Shown here: positions 9,880-17,006 of the stretch, piece after piece
Layout of the letters: every line of letters begins with the position of its first letter
How positions within the stretch are numbered: position 1 is the first letter of the stretch
Origin: Pseudomonadota bacterium
Lineage (GTDB): Bacteria; Pseudomonadota; Gammaproteobacteria; Burkholderiales; Rhodocyclaceae
Direction: 5' to 3'
DNA length: 33,025 nt
Assembly (NCBI GenBank): GCA_018261905.1
Contig: JAGTRU010000047.1
Coordinates: 1 to 33,025, forward strand
The notes under the pieces: generated by a model
The model's input: the letters and a program-made list of their open reading frames with translations, nothing else
What the model was told of the DNA's origin: nothing
Databases searched by the model: none
Translations under genes and position numbers: made by a program

Positions 9880-10266
9880 ATGAAAACCCTACCCCCTCTA
9901 TTCAGTGCGGGTTCCGGACTCCCCATACAAGTCACCGCTGCACCAGCGCAAACTTACGAAACGAGACGGGCCGAACTTCCGGAATCATCTGCTTTGCATC
10001 CGGGAGCCACCGCTACCCATCAAAATTCGCCGTTGAGCCATGTCGATTTTCAGCTCGTGCTGATTCGGGCCAACCAGGCGCTGGCCGAAGCGACATCGCA
10101 TCAACTGGAGTTCTCGGTCGACCAGGCAAGCGGGAGTTATGTCGTCAAACTGGTGGATCAGCAAACCGGCAAGATCCTTCACCAGTATCCGACCGAGACC
10201 TTGCTGGCGATTGCCGAATCGATCGCCAATTGGCAAGGTGGCGGCCTGCTCGATCAGGAAGCCTGA
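9880..10266 (+). CDS. flaG: FlaG-family flagellar protein
   Basis: A 128-aa protein of the FlaG family, whose members are associated with flagellin and filament-length control. The variable polar N-terminus is followed by the conserved C-terminal domain: LEFSVDQASGSYVVKLVDQQTGKILHQYPTETLLAIAESI, the pattern Lys-x-x-D-x-x-T-G-x-x-x-x-Q-x-P. I choose the ATG at 9880, because GGAG lies nine bases upstream. Earlier in-frame GTG (9850) and ATG (9865) codons lack a ribosome site, and the GTG sits in the leader hairpin. A sigma-28 promoter precedes it. No flagellin or other flagellar gene is adjacent, so it appears to be an isolated member of the flagellar regulon. Confidence 0.8.
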   Translation: MKTLPPLFSAGSGLPIQVTAAPAQTYETRRAELPESSALHPGATATHQNSPLSHVDFQLVLIRANQALAEATSHQLEFSVDQASGSYVVKLVDQQTGKILHQYPTETLLAIAESIANWQGGGLLDQEA

Positions 10267-10287
10267 GCCGCCGCACCAGCCCCTCGT

Positions 10288-10320
10288 CCGCTTGCCATCG
10301 ACCAACTCGCCGGCAAGCGG
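10288..10320. terminator. Intergenic hairpin between convergent flaG and oxidoreductase genes
   Basis: CCGCTTGCC / GGCAAGCGG forms a perfect 9-bp stem around a 15-nt loop, in the 93-bp gap between two convergent genes. There is no U-tract on either strand, so it is at best an atypical bidirectional terminator. Confidence 0.4.
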
Positions 10321-10359
10321 TTGGCGACTGGGAATTCGCGGCGACGGCGGGAAATCGGC

Positions 10360-12663
10360 TCAGGACTCGGGCGGCTTGACGGCCTCGGAGATCTGCGGCG
10401 TCAGGTTGCACTTGAAGCAGCGCGCCGCCTCGGCGCGGGCCGCATCGTCGCTGTAGGCCGACTCGATTTCCTCCCAGCCGCTGCGCGCCGCCGGCGCCAG
10501 CTTGAGCGGATGCGTCTTGCGCCGACGGTTGAATTCCGGGTCGGTGCCGAGATGTGGCGAAGTCTGCCAGTCGTCGGGCAACAGCTTCTCCTCGATGTCG
10601 CCGTCGCCGCCCAGTTGCCGGTCGATGGCGGCGGCAGCCAGGCGGCCGTGGGCGACCGACTCGATCAGGGTCGATGGGCCGAGCACGCAGTCGCCGCCGG
10701 CATAGACCGCCGGCCGACTGGTCAGCAACGAATTCTCGCGCACGACGATGCGGCCCTTGTCGTCGGTCTGCACGCCGAAGCCGGCGAACTGCTTGGTATG
10801 CTGGCCGACGGCGGAAATCACGAGATCGACGCCTTCGCTGATTTCCTCGCCGGTGTCGACCGGCCGGCAGCGCCCCGAGGCATCGGGCGCACCGGCCGCC
10901 ATGCGGGCATAGGTAATGCTCAGGCGCGCCCCGTCGCGGCCCGGCTCGATGCGCTTCGGCGCCAACAGGTAGCGAAGGTTCACGCCCTCCTCCAGGCAGC
11001 CCGCCAGTTCGTGCTCATGCATGGGAATTTCCGCCGCCGTGCGGCGATAGATGATGTCCACCTTGGCGCCGAAACGGTGCGACGAGCGGGCGTTATCGGC
11101 GGCAACATTGCCGCCGCCGATCACCGCCACCTTGTTGCCGGTGGCGATGCCGCTGCCGGGTGCATTGACCAGGCCCATGGCCGCGGCGCGCAGATAGGTC
11201 GGGCTGTCGATGACGCCGGGCAGGTCGTCGCCGGCTACGCCGAGGCGGTCGCCGCCCTGACAGCCGATGGCGATGAAGGTTGCCGCAAAACCGGCGGCGA
11301 ACAGCGTATCGAGATCATCGACATGCTGGCCGAATTCGAACTTGACGCCGAGCTTCTCGACTTCGCCGACCTCACGGTCCACCACCTCGTTGGGTACCCG
11401 GTAGGACGGGATGCCATAGCGGGCGGTGCCGCCGGCCGCGGGATGAGCGTCGAAGACGGTGACGGCGTGGCCTTTCTTGGCCAGGTACCAGGCGGCGGTC
11501 AGGCCGCCCGGGCCGGCGCCGATGATGGCGACGCGTTTGCCGGTCGGCGGCAGTTGTTTCGAGTACTGCCGCCAGATCCCGGTGTCGTTGTCGTCGGCCG
11601 TGCGTTTCAGGCCGCGGATCGACAGCGGGTCGTCGAGATGGCCGCGCAGGCAGGCCGATTCGCACATGGCGAAACAGGCGCGGCCGAGGATGCCGGGGAA
11701 GGGCAGCTTCTCGCGGACGACGGCGATGGCTTCGCCGTACTTGCCTTCGGCCGCCAACTGGACGTAGCGCGAGACGTCGATGCCAGCCGGACAGGCGGCA
11801 TGGCAGGGCGCCGTCGCGGCGTCGCGCTGGCCCGGATGCAGGGTGCGGTCGGTGAGCGCCCCGGTCGGGCAGACGGCGACGCAGGAACGGCAGAACTTGC
11901 AGCCGGATTCAACCAGGGTCGGGGCGATGGTGCCGACGTAAGTACGGGTGCCCTGCGGTGTCTCGACGCTTTTCAGTTCGAGGCAGCCGACGCCGCGAAT
12001 GTCGTTGCAGACGGTGAGGCAGCGCCGGCAGTCGACGCACAGGTTGTAGTCGCGGTCGAACAGCGGCTCGTCCTTGATCACCGGCAAGGCGACCGGCTGA
12101 TAGTCCGGCGTGTTGGCGCGGATGCCGACGAAATCGGCCACCTGGCGCAACTCGCAGTGCGAGAACTGGTCGCAGCAGCGGTCTTCCGGCGGGTGCTGGT
12201 AGGCGCACTCAAGGCGATTGCAGGCTTCGCGTTCCGGGCAAGTCAGGCAGACATGCGGATGATTGGCGAGAATCTTGGCCAGTGCCGCCTGGCGGGCGAC
12301 GCGGATCACCGGCAGATCGGTGCGCACCGCCATGCCCTCGACCACATCGAGCTTGCAGGCATGGCTGACCTTGCCCGGACGGGCCGAGGTTTCCACGGCG
12401 CAGAGATTGCAACCGCCCCCCTCGCCGCGCCGGCAGGCGGGCGGCAGATCCGGGTGGGTGCACAGGTGCGGCACGTAGATGTCGGCGGCGATCAGGGCAT
12501 TGAGCACCGAGGCGCCGGCCGGCACCGCGAACTCACGACCATCGATAGTAATGTTGACCGGCGGGCCAAAGGCCTCCAGCCCGGCCGTCCGGCTGGCTTC
12601 CCACCAGGCGCCGGTATGCGTTTCCGGCATCAAGGTCGAAGAACTACTACAGTCATTGATCAT
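10360..12663 (-). CDS. Iron-sulfur flavoprotein: NuoG-like N-terminus, ferredoxin domain and GltD-like NAD(P)H reductase
   Basis: A 767-aa soluble electron-transfer flavoprotein. In order: a [2Fe-2S] domain (about 35-110, HLCTHPDLPPACRRGEGGGC), a NuoG-like [4Fe-4S] segment with His/Cys ligands (HPHVCLTCPEREAC), and a two-cluster ferredoxin domain (CVDCRRCLTVC and CKFCRSCVAVCP). A DPD/GltD-type iron-sulfur region follows (CHAACPAGIDVSRY, CFAMCESACLRG), then FAD (IIGAGPGGLTAAWYLA) and NAD(P)H (VIGGGNVAADNARS) folds, ending with VYAGGDCVLG and a final CFKC. It should move electrons between NAD(P)H and a low-potential carrier or partner enzyme. Similar chains accompany formate dehydrogenases and hydrogenases. 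A sigma-54-like promoter and a TGTCA palindrome shared with the hydrogenase locus suggest co-regulation. The start has AAGGTGG upstream. Confidence 0.8.
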   Translation of the reverse strand: MINDCSSSSTLMPETHTGAWWEASRTAGLEAFGPPVNITIDGREFAVPAGASVLNALIAADIYVPHLCTHPDLPPACRRGEGGGCNLCAVETSARPGKVSHACKLDVVEGMAVRTDLPVIRVARQAALAKILANHPHVCLTCPEREACNRLECAYQHPPEDRCCDQFSHCELRQVADFVGIRANTPDYQPVALPVIKDEPLFDRDYNLCVDCRRCLTVCNDIRGVGCLELKSVETPQGTRTYVGTIAPTLVESGCKFCRSCVAVCPTGALTDRTLHPGQRDAATAPCHAACPAGIDVSRYVQLAAEGKYGEAIAVVREKLPFPGILGRACFAMCESACLRGHLDDPLSIRGLKRTADDNDTGIWRQYSKQLPPTGKRVAIIGAGPGGLTAAWYLAKKGHAVTVFDAHPAAGGTARYGIPSYRVPNEVVDREVGEVEKLGVKFEFGQHVDDLDTLFAAGFAATFIAIGCQGGDRLGVAGDDLPGVIDSPTYLRAAAMGLVNAPGSGIATGNKVAVIGGGNVAADNARSSHRFGAKVDIIYRRTAAEIPMHEHELAGCLEEGVNLRYLLAPKRIEPGRDGARLSITYARMAAGAPDASGRCRPVDTGEEISEGVDLVISAVGQHTKQFAGFGVQTDDKGRIVVRENSLLTSRPAVYAGGDCVLGPSTLIESVAHGRLAAAAIDRQLGGDGDIEEKLLPDDWQTSPHLGTDPEFNRRRKTHPLKLAPAARSGWEEIESAYSDDAARAEAARCFKCNLTPQISEAVKPPES

Positions 12664-12778
12664 TGCTGGCCACCTTGGACGATTCCGCTCTCAAATAATT
12701 TTTTGGGGCCGCCCCTGGCGACCAGGAGACTGCGCTCACCCCTTCCTGGCTGGCGCCAATCATCGTCTTTTCTTCGAC

Positions 12779-12795
12779 AGCGACGGGCATGCCAA
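12779..12795 (-). promoter_or_regulatory. Candidate sigma-54 promoter for the iron-sulfur flavoprotein gene
   Basis: On the minus strand, TTGGCATGCCCGTCGCT matches the sigma-54 pattern TTGGCACG-N4-TTGCT with the invariant GG and GC at the correct separation (one mismatch in each element). It lies about 116 bp upstream of the start codon. A TGTCA-N5-TGACA palindrome is centred about 100 bp further upstream, the expected place for an enhancer-binding activator. Confidence 0.62.
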
Positions 12796-12882
12796 CTCCC
12801 GGCCAGTTCGACCGCGCCAGCGCGATTATCCAATGCCCCCAAGAGTTCAAACAATGGAGTCGGCACGATCCGTGGAAAGAGT

Positions 12883-12899
12883 GTGTCATTTCGTGACAC
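12883..12899. promoter_or_regulatory. Activator palindrome GTGTCA-N5-TGACAC
   Basis: A perfect 6-bp inverted repeat around the spacer TTTCG. The core TGTCA-N5-TGACA recurs at 23095-23109, and with one mismatch at 22605-22619, where the identical spacer TTTCG is present. The odd 5-bp spacer suits an NtrC-class activator better than the N6 spacing of Crp-family sites. The CATTTCG core also resembles part of the described E. coli FhlA site, an analogy from memory. Confidence 0.6.
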
Positions 12900-12912
12900 T
12901 TAAAAAAACGAA

Positions 12913-12945
12913 GGGCGACGGTAGTAGAAAACCGTCGCCCTTTTT
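12913..12945. terminator. Bidirectional rho-independent terminator
   Basis: A 9-bp perfect stem (GGGCGACGG / CCGTCGCCC) with a 10-nt loop. It is followed by TTTTT on the plus strand, and by TTCG plus a run of seven T on the minus strand. It lies 16 bp beyond the stop of the leftward TPR lipoprotein gene, so it most likely ends the kinase-TPR transcript. Confidence 0.8.
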
Positions 12946-12961
12946 CCTTTGCCGTCCGGCC

Positions 12962-13471
12962 TTATTTTTTGGCCGGCTTGCCGACCGGTTTGCCGGTCGC
13001 CTTGAGCTTGCGGAAAACCGGCCCCCAGGTCGGGTGACCGGCTTCGGCCGGGGTCAGGTCGAAAGCCGGGTCGGCTTCGATGGCCTTGCGGAATTCGTCG
13101 CGACACTGAGACTGCCGGCCGTTGACGCAAAGCATGAAGGCCAGGTATTTGTGCGCCCGTGCCCGCTTGCCGTTGTCCTCGAGGCCGAGGGCCAGGGCGC
13201 TCTGCAATTGGCGGGCGGCGAGCTTGTAGGCGCCGTTCTCGTAGCTGGCGACGCCATTGGCCAGTTCTTGTTGCGCCTTGTCCACCGGCGGACTTGGCGG
13301 CTTGCTGTCGCGCGCGGCTTCCTTGCTCTCCCGGGAGGTGATTTCGGCCGGCGATTCAGCGGTCTTGACGGCCTCCGAGGTGCAGGCGGCACCCAGCAAA
13401 AGCACGGCGCAAAGGCCGAGGGCCCGGCCGCACGGAAAAGAAGGGAAAGGTGCTGGCGGGCGCGGGGTCAT
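12962..13471 (-). CDS. TPR-containing lipoprotein linked to the Ser/Thr kinase
   Basis: A 169-aa putative lipoprotein. The N-terminus has a signal peptide with lipobox LLLGAAC, then an acidic, Lys/Ser-rich linker. A tetratricopeptide-like helical region follows at about residues 75-150 (ELANGVASYENGAYKLAARQLQSAL... and AHKYLAFMLCVNGRQSQCRDEFRKAIEADP). The C-terminus is Lys/Pro-rich (KPVGKPAKK). The start overlaps the stop of the upstream kinase by ATGA (13468-13471), so the two are co-translated and probably function together at the membrane, where the kinase also has a transmembrane helix. The partner it binds cannot be inferred. A strong terminator follows. Confidence 0.78.
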   Translation of the reverse strand: MTPRPPAPFPSFPCGRALGLCAVLLLGAACTSEAVKTAESPAEITSRESKEAARDSKPPSPPVDKAQQELANGVASYENGAYKLAARQLQSALALGLEDNGKRARAHKYLAFMLCVNGRQSQCRDEFRKAIEADPAFDLTPAEAGHPTWGPVFRKLKATGKPVGKPAKK

Positions 13472-14823
13472 TGGAATTTATGCTTGATCCGGAAATTGGC
13501 ATCCGGCGCCAGGTCGACGCTTTGCCGGTGGGAAGGAAAGCTGCCGTTGCGGATTTCAATCTCGTGCTTGCCGGAGGGCAAGCGAATTTCGTTCAGCGGC
13601 GGCGTAACGCCGGCCATTCTACCGTCAACATAGACTTCGCCCCACGGCGCGATGGCCAGGCGAATACGTCCCTCGGCCACGACGGGCGGCGCGGCGACCG
13701 GGACCTCGGGACTGGCTGCGGGGGTTCCGGTGGCGACGGGAAGGGCGGCGGTCTCCGGCGCCGGCGCAGTGCCGTTCGATGGCAAGGCCGGTTCAGCCGG
13801 CGGCGAGTTTTCTTCGGGAGCCAGCAACAGCCAGCCGCCCACCAGCCCGCCGATCAGCAGCGGCAGGCCCAGGCGCCAGAAGCGCCAGGCCCCGACCGGG
13901 GCGGGCGGCGGAGCCAGCGTTTTCAGGCGCACCGTGGCATCGCCCGGCCCACTCGGCGAGACCGGGGTGGCATCGGTCTCCGGCTGTTTTTGGGTCATTT
14001 TGGCCAGGCGCCGATACTGGCGCAGCGCTGCCGCCATCTCGGCGGCGTTCTGGAAGCGCTTTTCCGGATTCTTGGCCAGGGCGCGCGCCACTATCCGGTC
14101 AAAACCGCGCGGCAAATTGGGGTTATAGCTCGACGGCAGCGGCGGCGCGCTGTTCAGCACCTGGTAGAGGATGGCGTTGAGGTCGTCGCCGGTAAATGGC
14201 GGACGCCCGGCCAACATTTCGTAAAGCACCACGCCGAGCGAAAAAATATCCGAACGCCCGTCGGCCTTTTGCCCCATCACCTGCTCCGGCGACATGTATT
14301 TCGGCGAGCCGAAAGCCGTCCCGGAGACGGTCAGCGAACCGCTGGGCATCAGGGCGACGCCGAAGTCGGCGATTTTCACCGAACCGTTCTCGAGGACCAT
14401 GATATTGGCCGGCTTGATATCGCGATGCACGACATTGTTGGCATGGGCAAAGGCCAGGCCATCGGCGACCCGGGCGGCGATTTCGGCACTACGCTCGGGG
14501 GTCAGCACGACGCCGGAATCGAGAATCTCGCGCAGCGTCTGGCCGGTCAGATACTCCATGGCGATGTAGGCCAGATCGTCACACCGGCCGACATCGTGGA
14601 TGGTAACGATATTCGGGTGATTGAGGCGACCGGCCGATTTGGCTTCGAGGTAGAAGCGCTGCTCGAAGGCCTCGGCCTCGTCGCGCGACAACCCGGCGCA
14701 ACCGACCGTCTTGATGGCGACGGTACGATCAATCAGCGGATCGTGAGCCCGATAGACTGTGCCCATGGCACCCTTGCCCAGCGTTCCAGTGATATTGAAG
14801 CGGCCTAATTGAGCGAGAGACAT
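13468..14823 (-). CDS. Membrane-anchored Ser/Thr protein kinase with C-terminal PEGA domain
   Basis: A 451-aa eukaryote-like kinase. The cytoplasmic kinase domain (about 7-265) has the glycine loop GTLGKGAMGTVY, the ATP lysine in VAIKT (about 38), the catalytic HRDIKPAN (about 133-140), DFG in IADFGVA and the activation segment ending GSPKYMSPEQ. A proline-rich linker, one transmembrane helix (about 320-340, LGLPLLIGGLVGGWLLL) and a PEGA-type beta domain follow (GEVYVDGRMAGVTPP ... LPSGKHEIEIRNG), presumably periplasmic. I start at the ATG at 14823 (MSLAQLGRF); an ATG ten codons earlier is possible. It is divergent from a PP2C phosphatase and an FHA protein, giving a complete phosphorylation-signalling module. 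The substrate is unknown. Confidence 0.9.
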   Translation of the reverse strand: MSLAQLGRFNITGTLGKGAMGTVYRAHDPLIDRTVAIKTVGCAGLSRDEAEAFEQRFYLEAKSAGRLNHPNIVTIHDVGRCDDLAYIAMEYLTGQTLREILDSGVVLTPERSAEIAARVADGLAFAHANNVVHRDIKPANIMVLENGSVKIADFGVALMPSGSLTVSGTAFGSPKYMSPEQVMGQKADGRSDIFSLGVVLYEMLAGRPPFTGDDLNAILYQVLNSAPPLPSSYNPNLPRGFDRIVARALAKNPEKRFQNAAEMAAALRQYRRLAKMTQKQPETDATPVSPSGPGDATVRLKTLAPPPAPVGAWRFWRLGLPLLIGGLVGGWLLLAPEENSPPAEPALPSNGTAPAPETAALPVATGTPAASPEVPVAAPPVVAEGRIRLAIAPWGEVYVDGRMAGVTPPLNEIRLPSGKHEIEIRNGSFPSHRQSVDLAPDANFRIKHKFQ

Positions 14824-14913
14824 CGGTTTGGATAAATGGTCAAGGCATGCCAAGCCGGCAATGCCCGATCTTCGTTTCTTGAGGCGTCGCTGTCAAGGAA
14901 GGGCAATACATTG

Positions 14914-14922
14914 TGCTATATT
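14914..14922 (+). promoter_or_regulatory. Extended -10 promoter for the PP2C-FHA operon
   Basis: TGCTATATT is an extended -10 (TG-N-TATATT), 40 bp upstream of the TTG start of the phosphatase, in the gap between divergent kinase and phosphatase genes. No clear -35 is visible, which an extended -10 can tolerate. Its position argues against the far-upstream ATG at 14836 as the phosphatase start. Confidence 0.5.
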
Positions 14923-14961
14923 CCGAGGCGCCTCTCTTTCCCGCTCTTCCGGTCAAAAATC

Positions 14962-15780
14962 TTGCACATCGAACATCGTCTCGAAGTAGTCAGCCTGTCC
15001 GATATTGGCCGGGTTCGTGGAGTCAACGAAGATGCCGTCGCCGTCGATGGGGACTACGGCATTGCCGTCGTGGCCGATGGCATCGGTGGTCACCGGGCCG
15101 GCGAAGTGGCCAGCCGCATGGCCCTCGATATCATTATCGAACGGCTGCGCGCCAAGGTGCAGCAGTATCGCGCCGGGACCCGCCAACCAACCCCGCTGCA
15201 ATTTGCCGAGGAGATCGTCAGCGAGGCGAACCTCGCCATCCACGCCGCCGCCCGCCGCCAACCGGGTTGTGCCGGCATGGGCACGACCCTGGCCCTGGCC
15301 CTCTTCCATAACCACAGCGTGGCCCTGCTGCACGTCGGCGATTCGCGCATCTATCGCCTGCGCAACGGCCGCCTGCAAGTGCTGACGGCCGACGATTCGC
15401 TGCTCCACGACCAGATCGAACTCGGCCTGATCTCGGCCGAAGATGCCCGCGGCTCGCACAATCGCCACCTGGTTACCCAGGCCCTCGGCATCGAGGCCAG
15501 CGTTCCCATCCACGCCACTGAAGAAGATGTCGTCAGCGGCGATGTTTTCCTGCTGTGTACCGACGGCCTGAGCGACCTGGTCGAAGAAAGCGACCTGGAA
15601 CTCATCATCGATTCGCTGAAAACCAATCTGCCGCTGGCCGCCAATCACCTGGCGCAACTGGCCAACGACAACGGCGGTTTCGACAACATCTCGCTCGCCC
15701 TGGTCCGCATTCACGACCAGGAGCCGCCGGCCGAAACCAAGGGCTGGTTCAGTCGCCTGTTCGGTTGGCTGGCGTCCTAG
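14962..15780 (+). CDS. PP2C-family Ser/Thr protein phosphatase
   Basis: A 272-aa PPM/PP2C phosphatase that should dephosphorylate targets of the neighbouring kinase. Metal-binding motifs are visible: RGVNEDAVAV near the N-terminus, VVADGIGGHRAGEVAS, MGTTLALALF, HVGDSRIYRLRNGRL, LLCTDGLSDLV and DNGGFDNISLALVRI. All core aspartates are present, so it should be active. The start is uncertain. I favour TTG at 14962, just before the conserved N-terminus; the first in-frame ATG (14836) would overlap the divergent promoter region and add 42 unconserved residues. The FHA gene follows 16 bp after the stop. The C-terminus is basic and ends in a short hydrophobic stretch (WFSRLFGWLAS), which might touch the membrane. 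Confidence 0.9.
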   Translation: MHIEHRLEVVSLSDIGRVRGVNEDAVAVDGDYGIAVVADGIGGHRAGEVASRMALDIIIERLRAKVQQYRAGTRQPTPLQFAEEIVSEANLAIHAAARRQPGCAGMGTTLALALFHNHSVALLHVGDSRIYRLRNGRLQVLTADDSLLHDQIELGLISAEDARGSHNRHLVTQALGIEASVPIHATEEDVVSGDVFLLCTDGLSDLVEESDLELIIDSLKTNLPLAANHLAQLANDNGGFDNISLALVRIHDQEPPAETKGWFSRLFGWLAS

Positions 15781-15796
15781 ACCCGGAGAATACATC

Positions 15797-16498
15797 TTGG
15801 CCAAGCTGACCCTGAGCCTGAACGGCACCCTGCTCAACCAGTATTTCATCGACAAGCCGACCCTGAGCATCGGGCGCGGCACCGGCAACGACATCGTCAT
15901 CAGCGATGCCCAACTGAGCCGCGAACATGCCCGGATCACCACGGTCGGCGAGGATCATATCGCCGAGGACCTGCACAGCAGCAACGGCACCCAAATCAAC
16001 GGGGCGCCGCTCACCCGGCAGATCCTGCAGCACCGCGACATCATGGAATTCGGCGCCTATCGCCTGTGCTACCTGAACTCACGCCTGAGCACCGAAGTCG
16101 ACCTGGAACGGACCATGTTGATCAAGGCCCTGCCCCGCGACGCCAGCCCGGAACTGGATGCCCCGGTCGGCGCCGCGGCCGGCGCCAGGGCCGCCAAGCA
16201 GTGGTTCCCGATGGGCAGCGTCAAGGTTCTCTTCGGACCAAGTCAGACGCCGGCCCCGGGCGACTGCGTGCGCCTGGATCGCGTCGTCACCATCTTCGGC
16301 ACGCCCAACGAACAACTGGTCGTGATCAGCCGGCGACCGCAGGGCTATTTCCTGACCCACGTCGAGGGACGGCAGTTTCCCCGCATCAATCAACAAGCCA
16401 TCAATCGCGAGCCGCATGCCTTGCATGACGGCGACCAGATCGAAGCCGCCGGCTATCGCCTCGAATTCCAGCTCGACGCCCTGGCCGGCAACAAATAG
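15797..16498 (+). CDS. FHA-domain protein
   Basis: A 233-aa protein with an N-terminal forkhead-associated domain that reads phosphothreonine. The signature residues are present in SIGRGTGNDIVI, LSREHARI and LHSSNGTQING (about residues 24-75). The C-terminal half seems to hold a second, degenerate FHA-like fold (about 150-225: RLDRVVTIFGTPNEQLVVISRRPQGYFL, then REPHALHDGDQIEAAGYRLEFQL), in which the canonical G-R/S-x-x-H residues are weak. The start is TTG at 15797, supported by GGAG eight bases upstream. It is co-transcribed with the PP2C gene, and probably binds phosphorylated products of the kinase encoded divergently. Confidence 0.88.
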   Translation: MAKLTLSLNGTLLNQYFIDKPTLSIGRGTGNDIVISDAQLSREHARITTVGEDHIAEDLHSSNGTQINGAPLTRQILQHRDIMEFGAYRLCYLNSRLSTEVDLERTMLIKALPRDASPELDAPVGAAAGARAAKQWFPMGSVKVLFGPSQTPAPGDCVRLDRVVTIFGTPNEQLVVISRRPQGYFLTHVEGRQFPRINQQAINREPHALHDGDQIEAAGYRLEFQLDALAGNK

Positions 16499-16611
16499 GC
16501 CGTTTTTCTCCGCTCGCCTCGGCGCAACGTAACTTTTGCTACAGACGCCAGGCCCGGCGCTGGCTAACTTTGATGACACTACATTTCGTAGTCTCATGAA
16601 AGGATCGCCCA

Positions 16612-16938
16612 ATGCCAACGCTGCGCTATTTTCTCGACACCCACGACCGGGCCCGCGGCAGTTTTCCGGAAAAGCTGAGCCCTGAGGAATTCGCGGTCTT
16701 CTTCGCGCAATACGAAGAAGCCTGCCGCGCCGAAGGCGTCATTCCCCTGAAAACCCATCTCAGTTATACCGACGGCCGCGCCTTCTGCCTCACCCTGGCC
16801 GCCGATGCCGAAGCCGTCCGCCGCGCCCACGCCCGGGTCGGGCTGCCCTTCGACAGCATCAGCGAGATCACCACCGCCGCCCCCGACGACACCTTCTTCC
16901 GCCACCGGCCGCCGCTGCGGGCCAGCGCCAGCGCCTAG
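16612..16938 (+). CDS. DUF4242 family protein (SCO4226-like)
   Basis: A 108-aa small soluble protein. The fold signature of the DUF4242/SCO4226-like family is recognisable: an N-terminal strand MPTLRYFLDTHD, a helix with FFAQYEEACRAEGV, then DGRAFCLTLAADAEAVRRAHARVGLPFDSISEI. The family includes a nickel-associated Streptomyces protein, but no specific metal site can be claimed here. The start ATG at 16612 follows AAAGGA. The gene stands alone after a 113-bp gap, and a long GC hairpin separates it from the cytochrome peroxidase gene. Function unknown. Confidence 0.72.
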   Translation: MPTLRYFLDTHDRARGSFPEKLSPEEFAVFFAQYEEACRAEGVIPLKTHLSYTDGRAFCLTLAADAEAVRRAHARVGLPFDSISEITTAAPDDTFFRHRPPLRASASA

Positions 16939-16948
16939 TCGTCATCCC

Positions 16949-16988
16949 GGCGCCCGCCCGGCCGGAGCAATGGCCCGGGGCGGGCGCC
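16949..16988. other. Strong GC hairpin between DUF4242 and peroxidase genes
   Basis: GGCGCCCGCCC / GGGCGGGCGCC gives a perfect 11-bp stem with an 18-nt loop, immediately after the DUF4242 stop and about 20 bp before the next start. Without a U-run it may act as a transcript stabiliser or a weak, factor-dependent terminator. Confidence 0.5.
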
Positions 16989-17006
16989 CCCCATGCGGAG
17001 TCATCC

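Noticed and set aside
10321..12903. An 860-codon plus-strand open frame over the flavoprotein gene
   Set aside because: The opposite strand carries unmistakable Fe-S and FAD motifs. The plus-strand frame is low complexity and motif-free.
16578..16592. ACTAC-ATTTC-GTAGT palindrome before the DUF4242 gene as a further regulon site
   Set aside because: The symmetry is real, but the half-sites differ from TGTCA/TGACA, and a 5-bp match could be chance.
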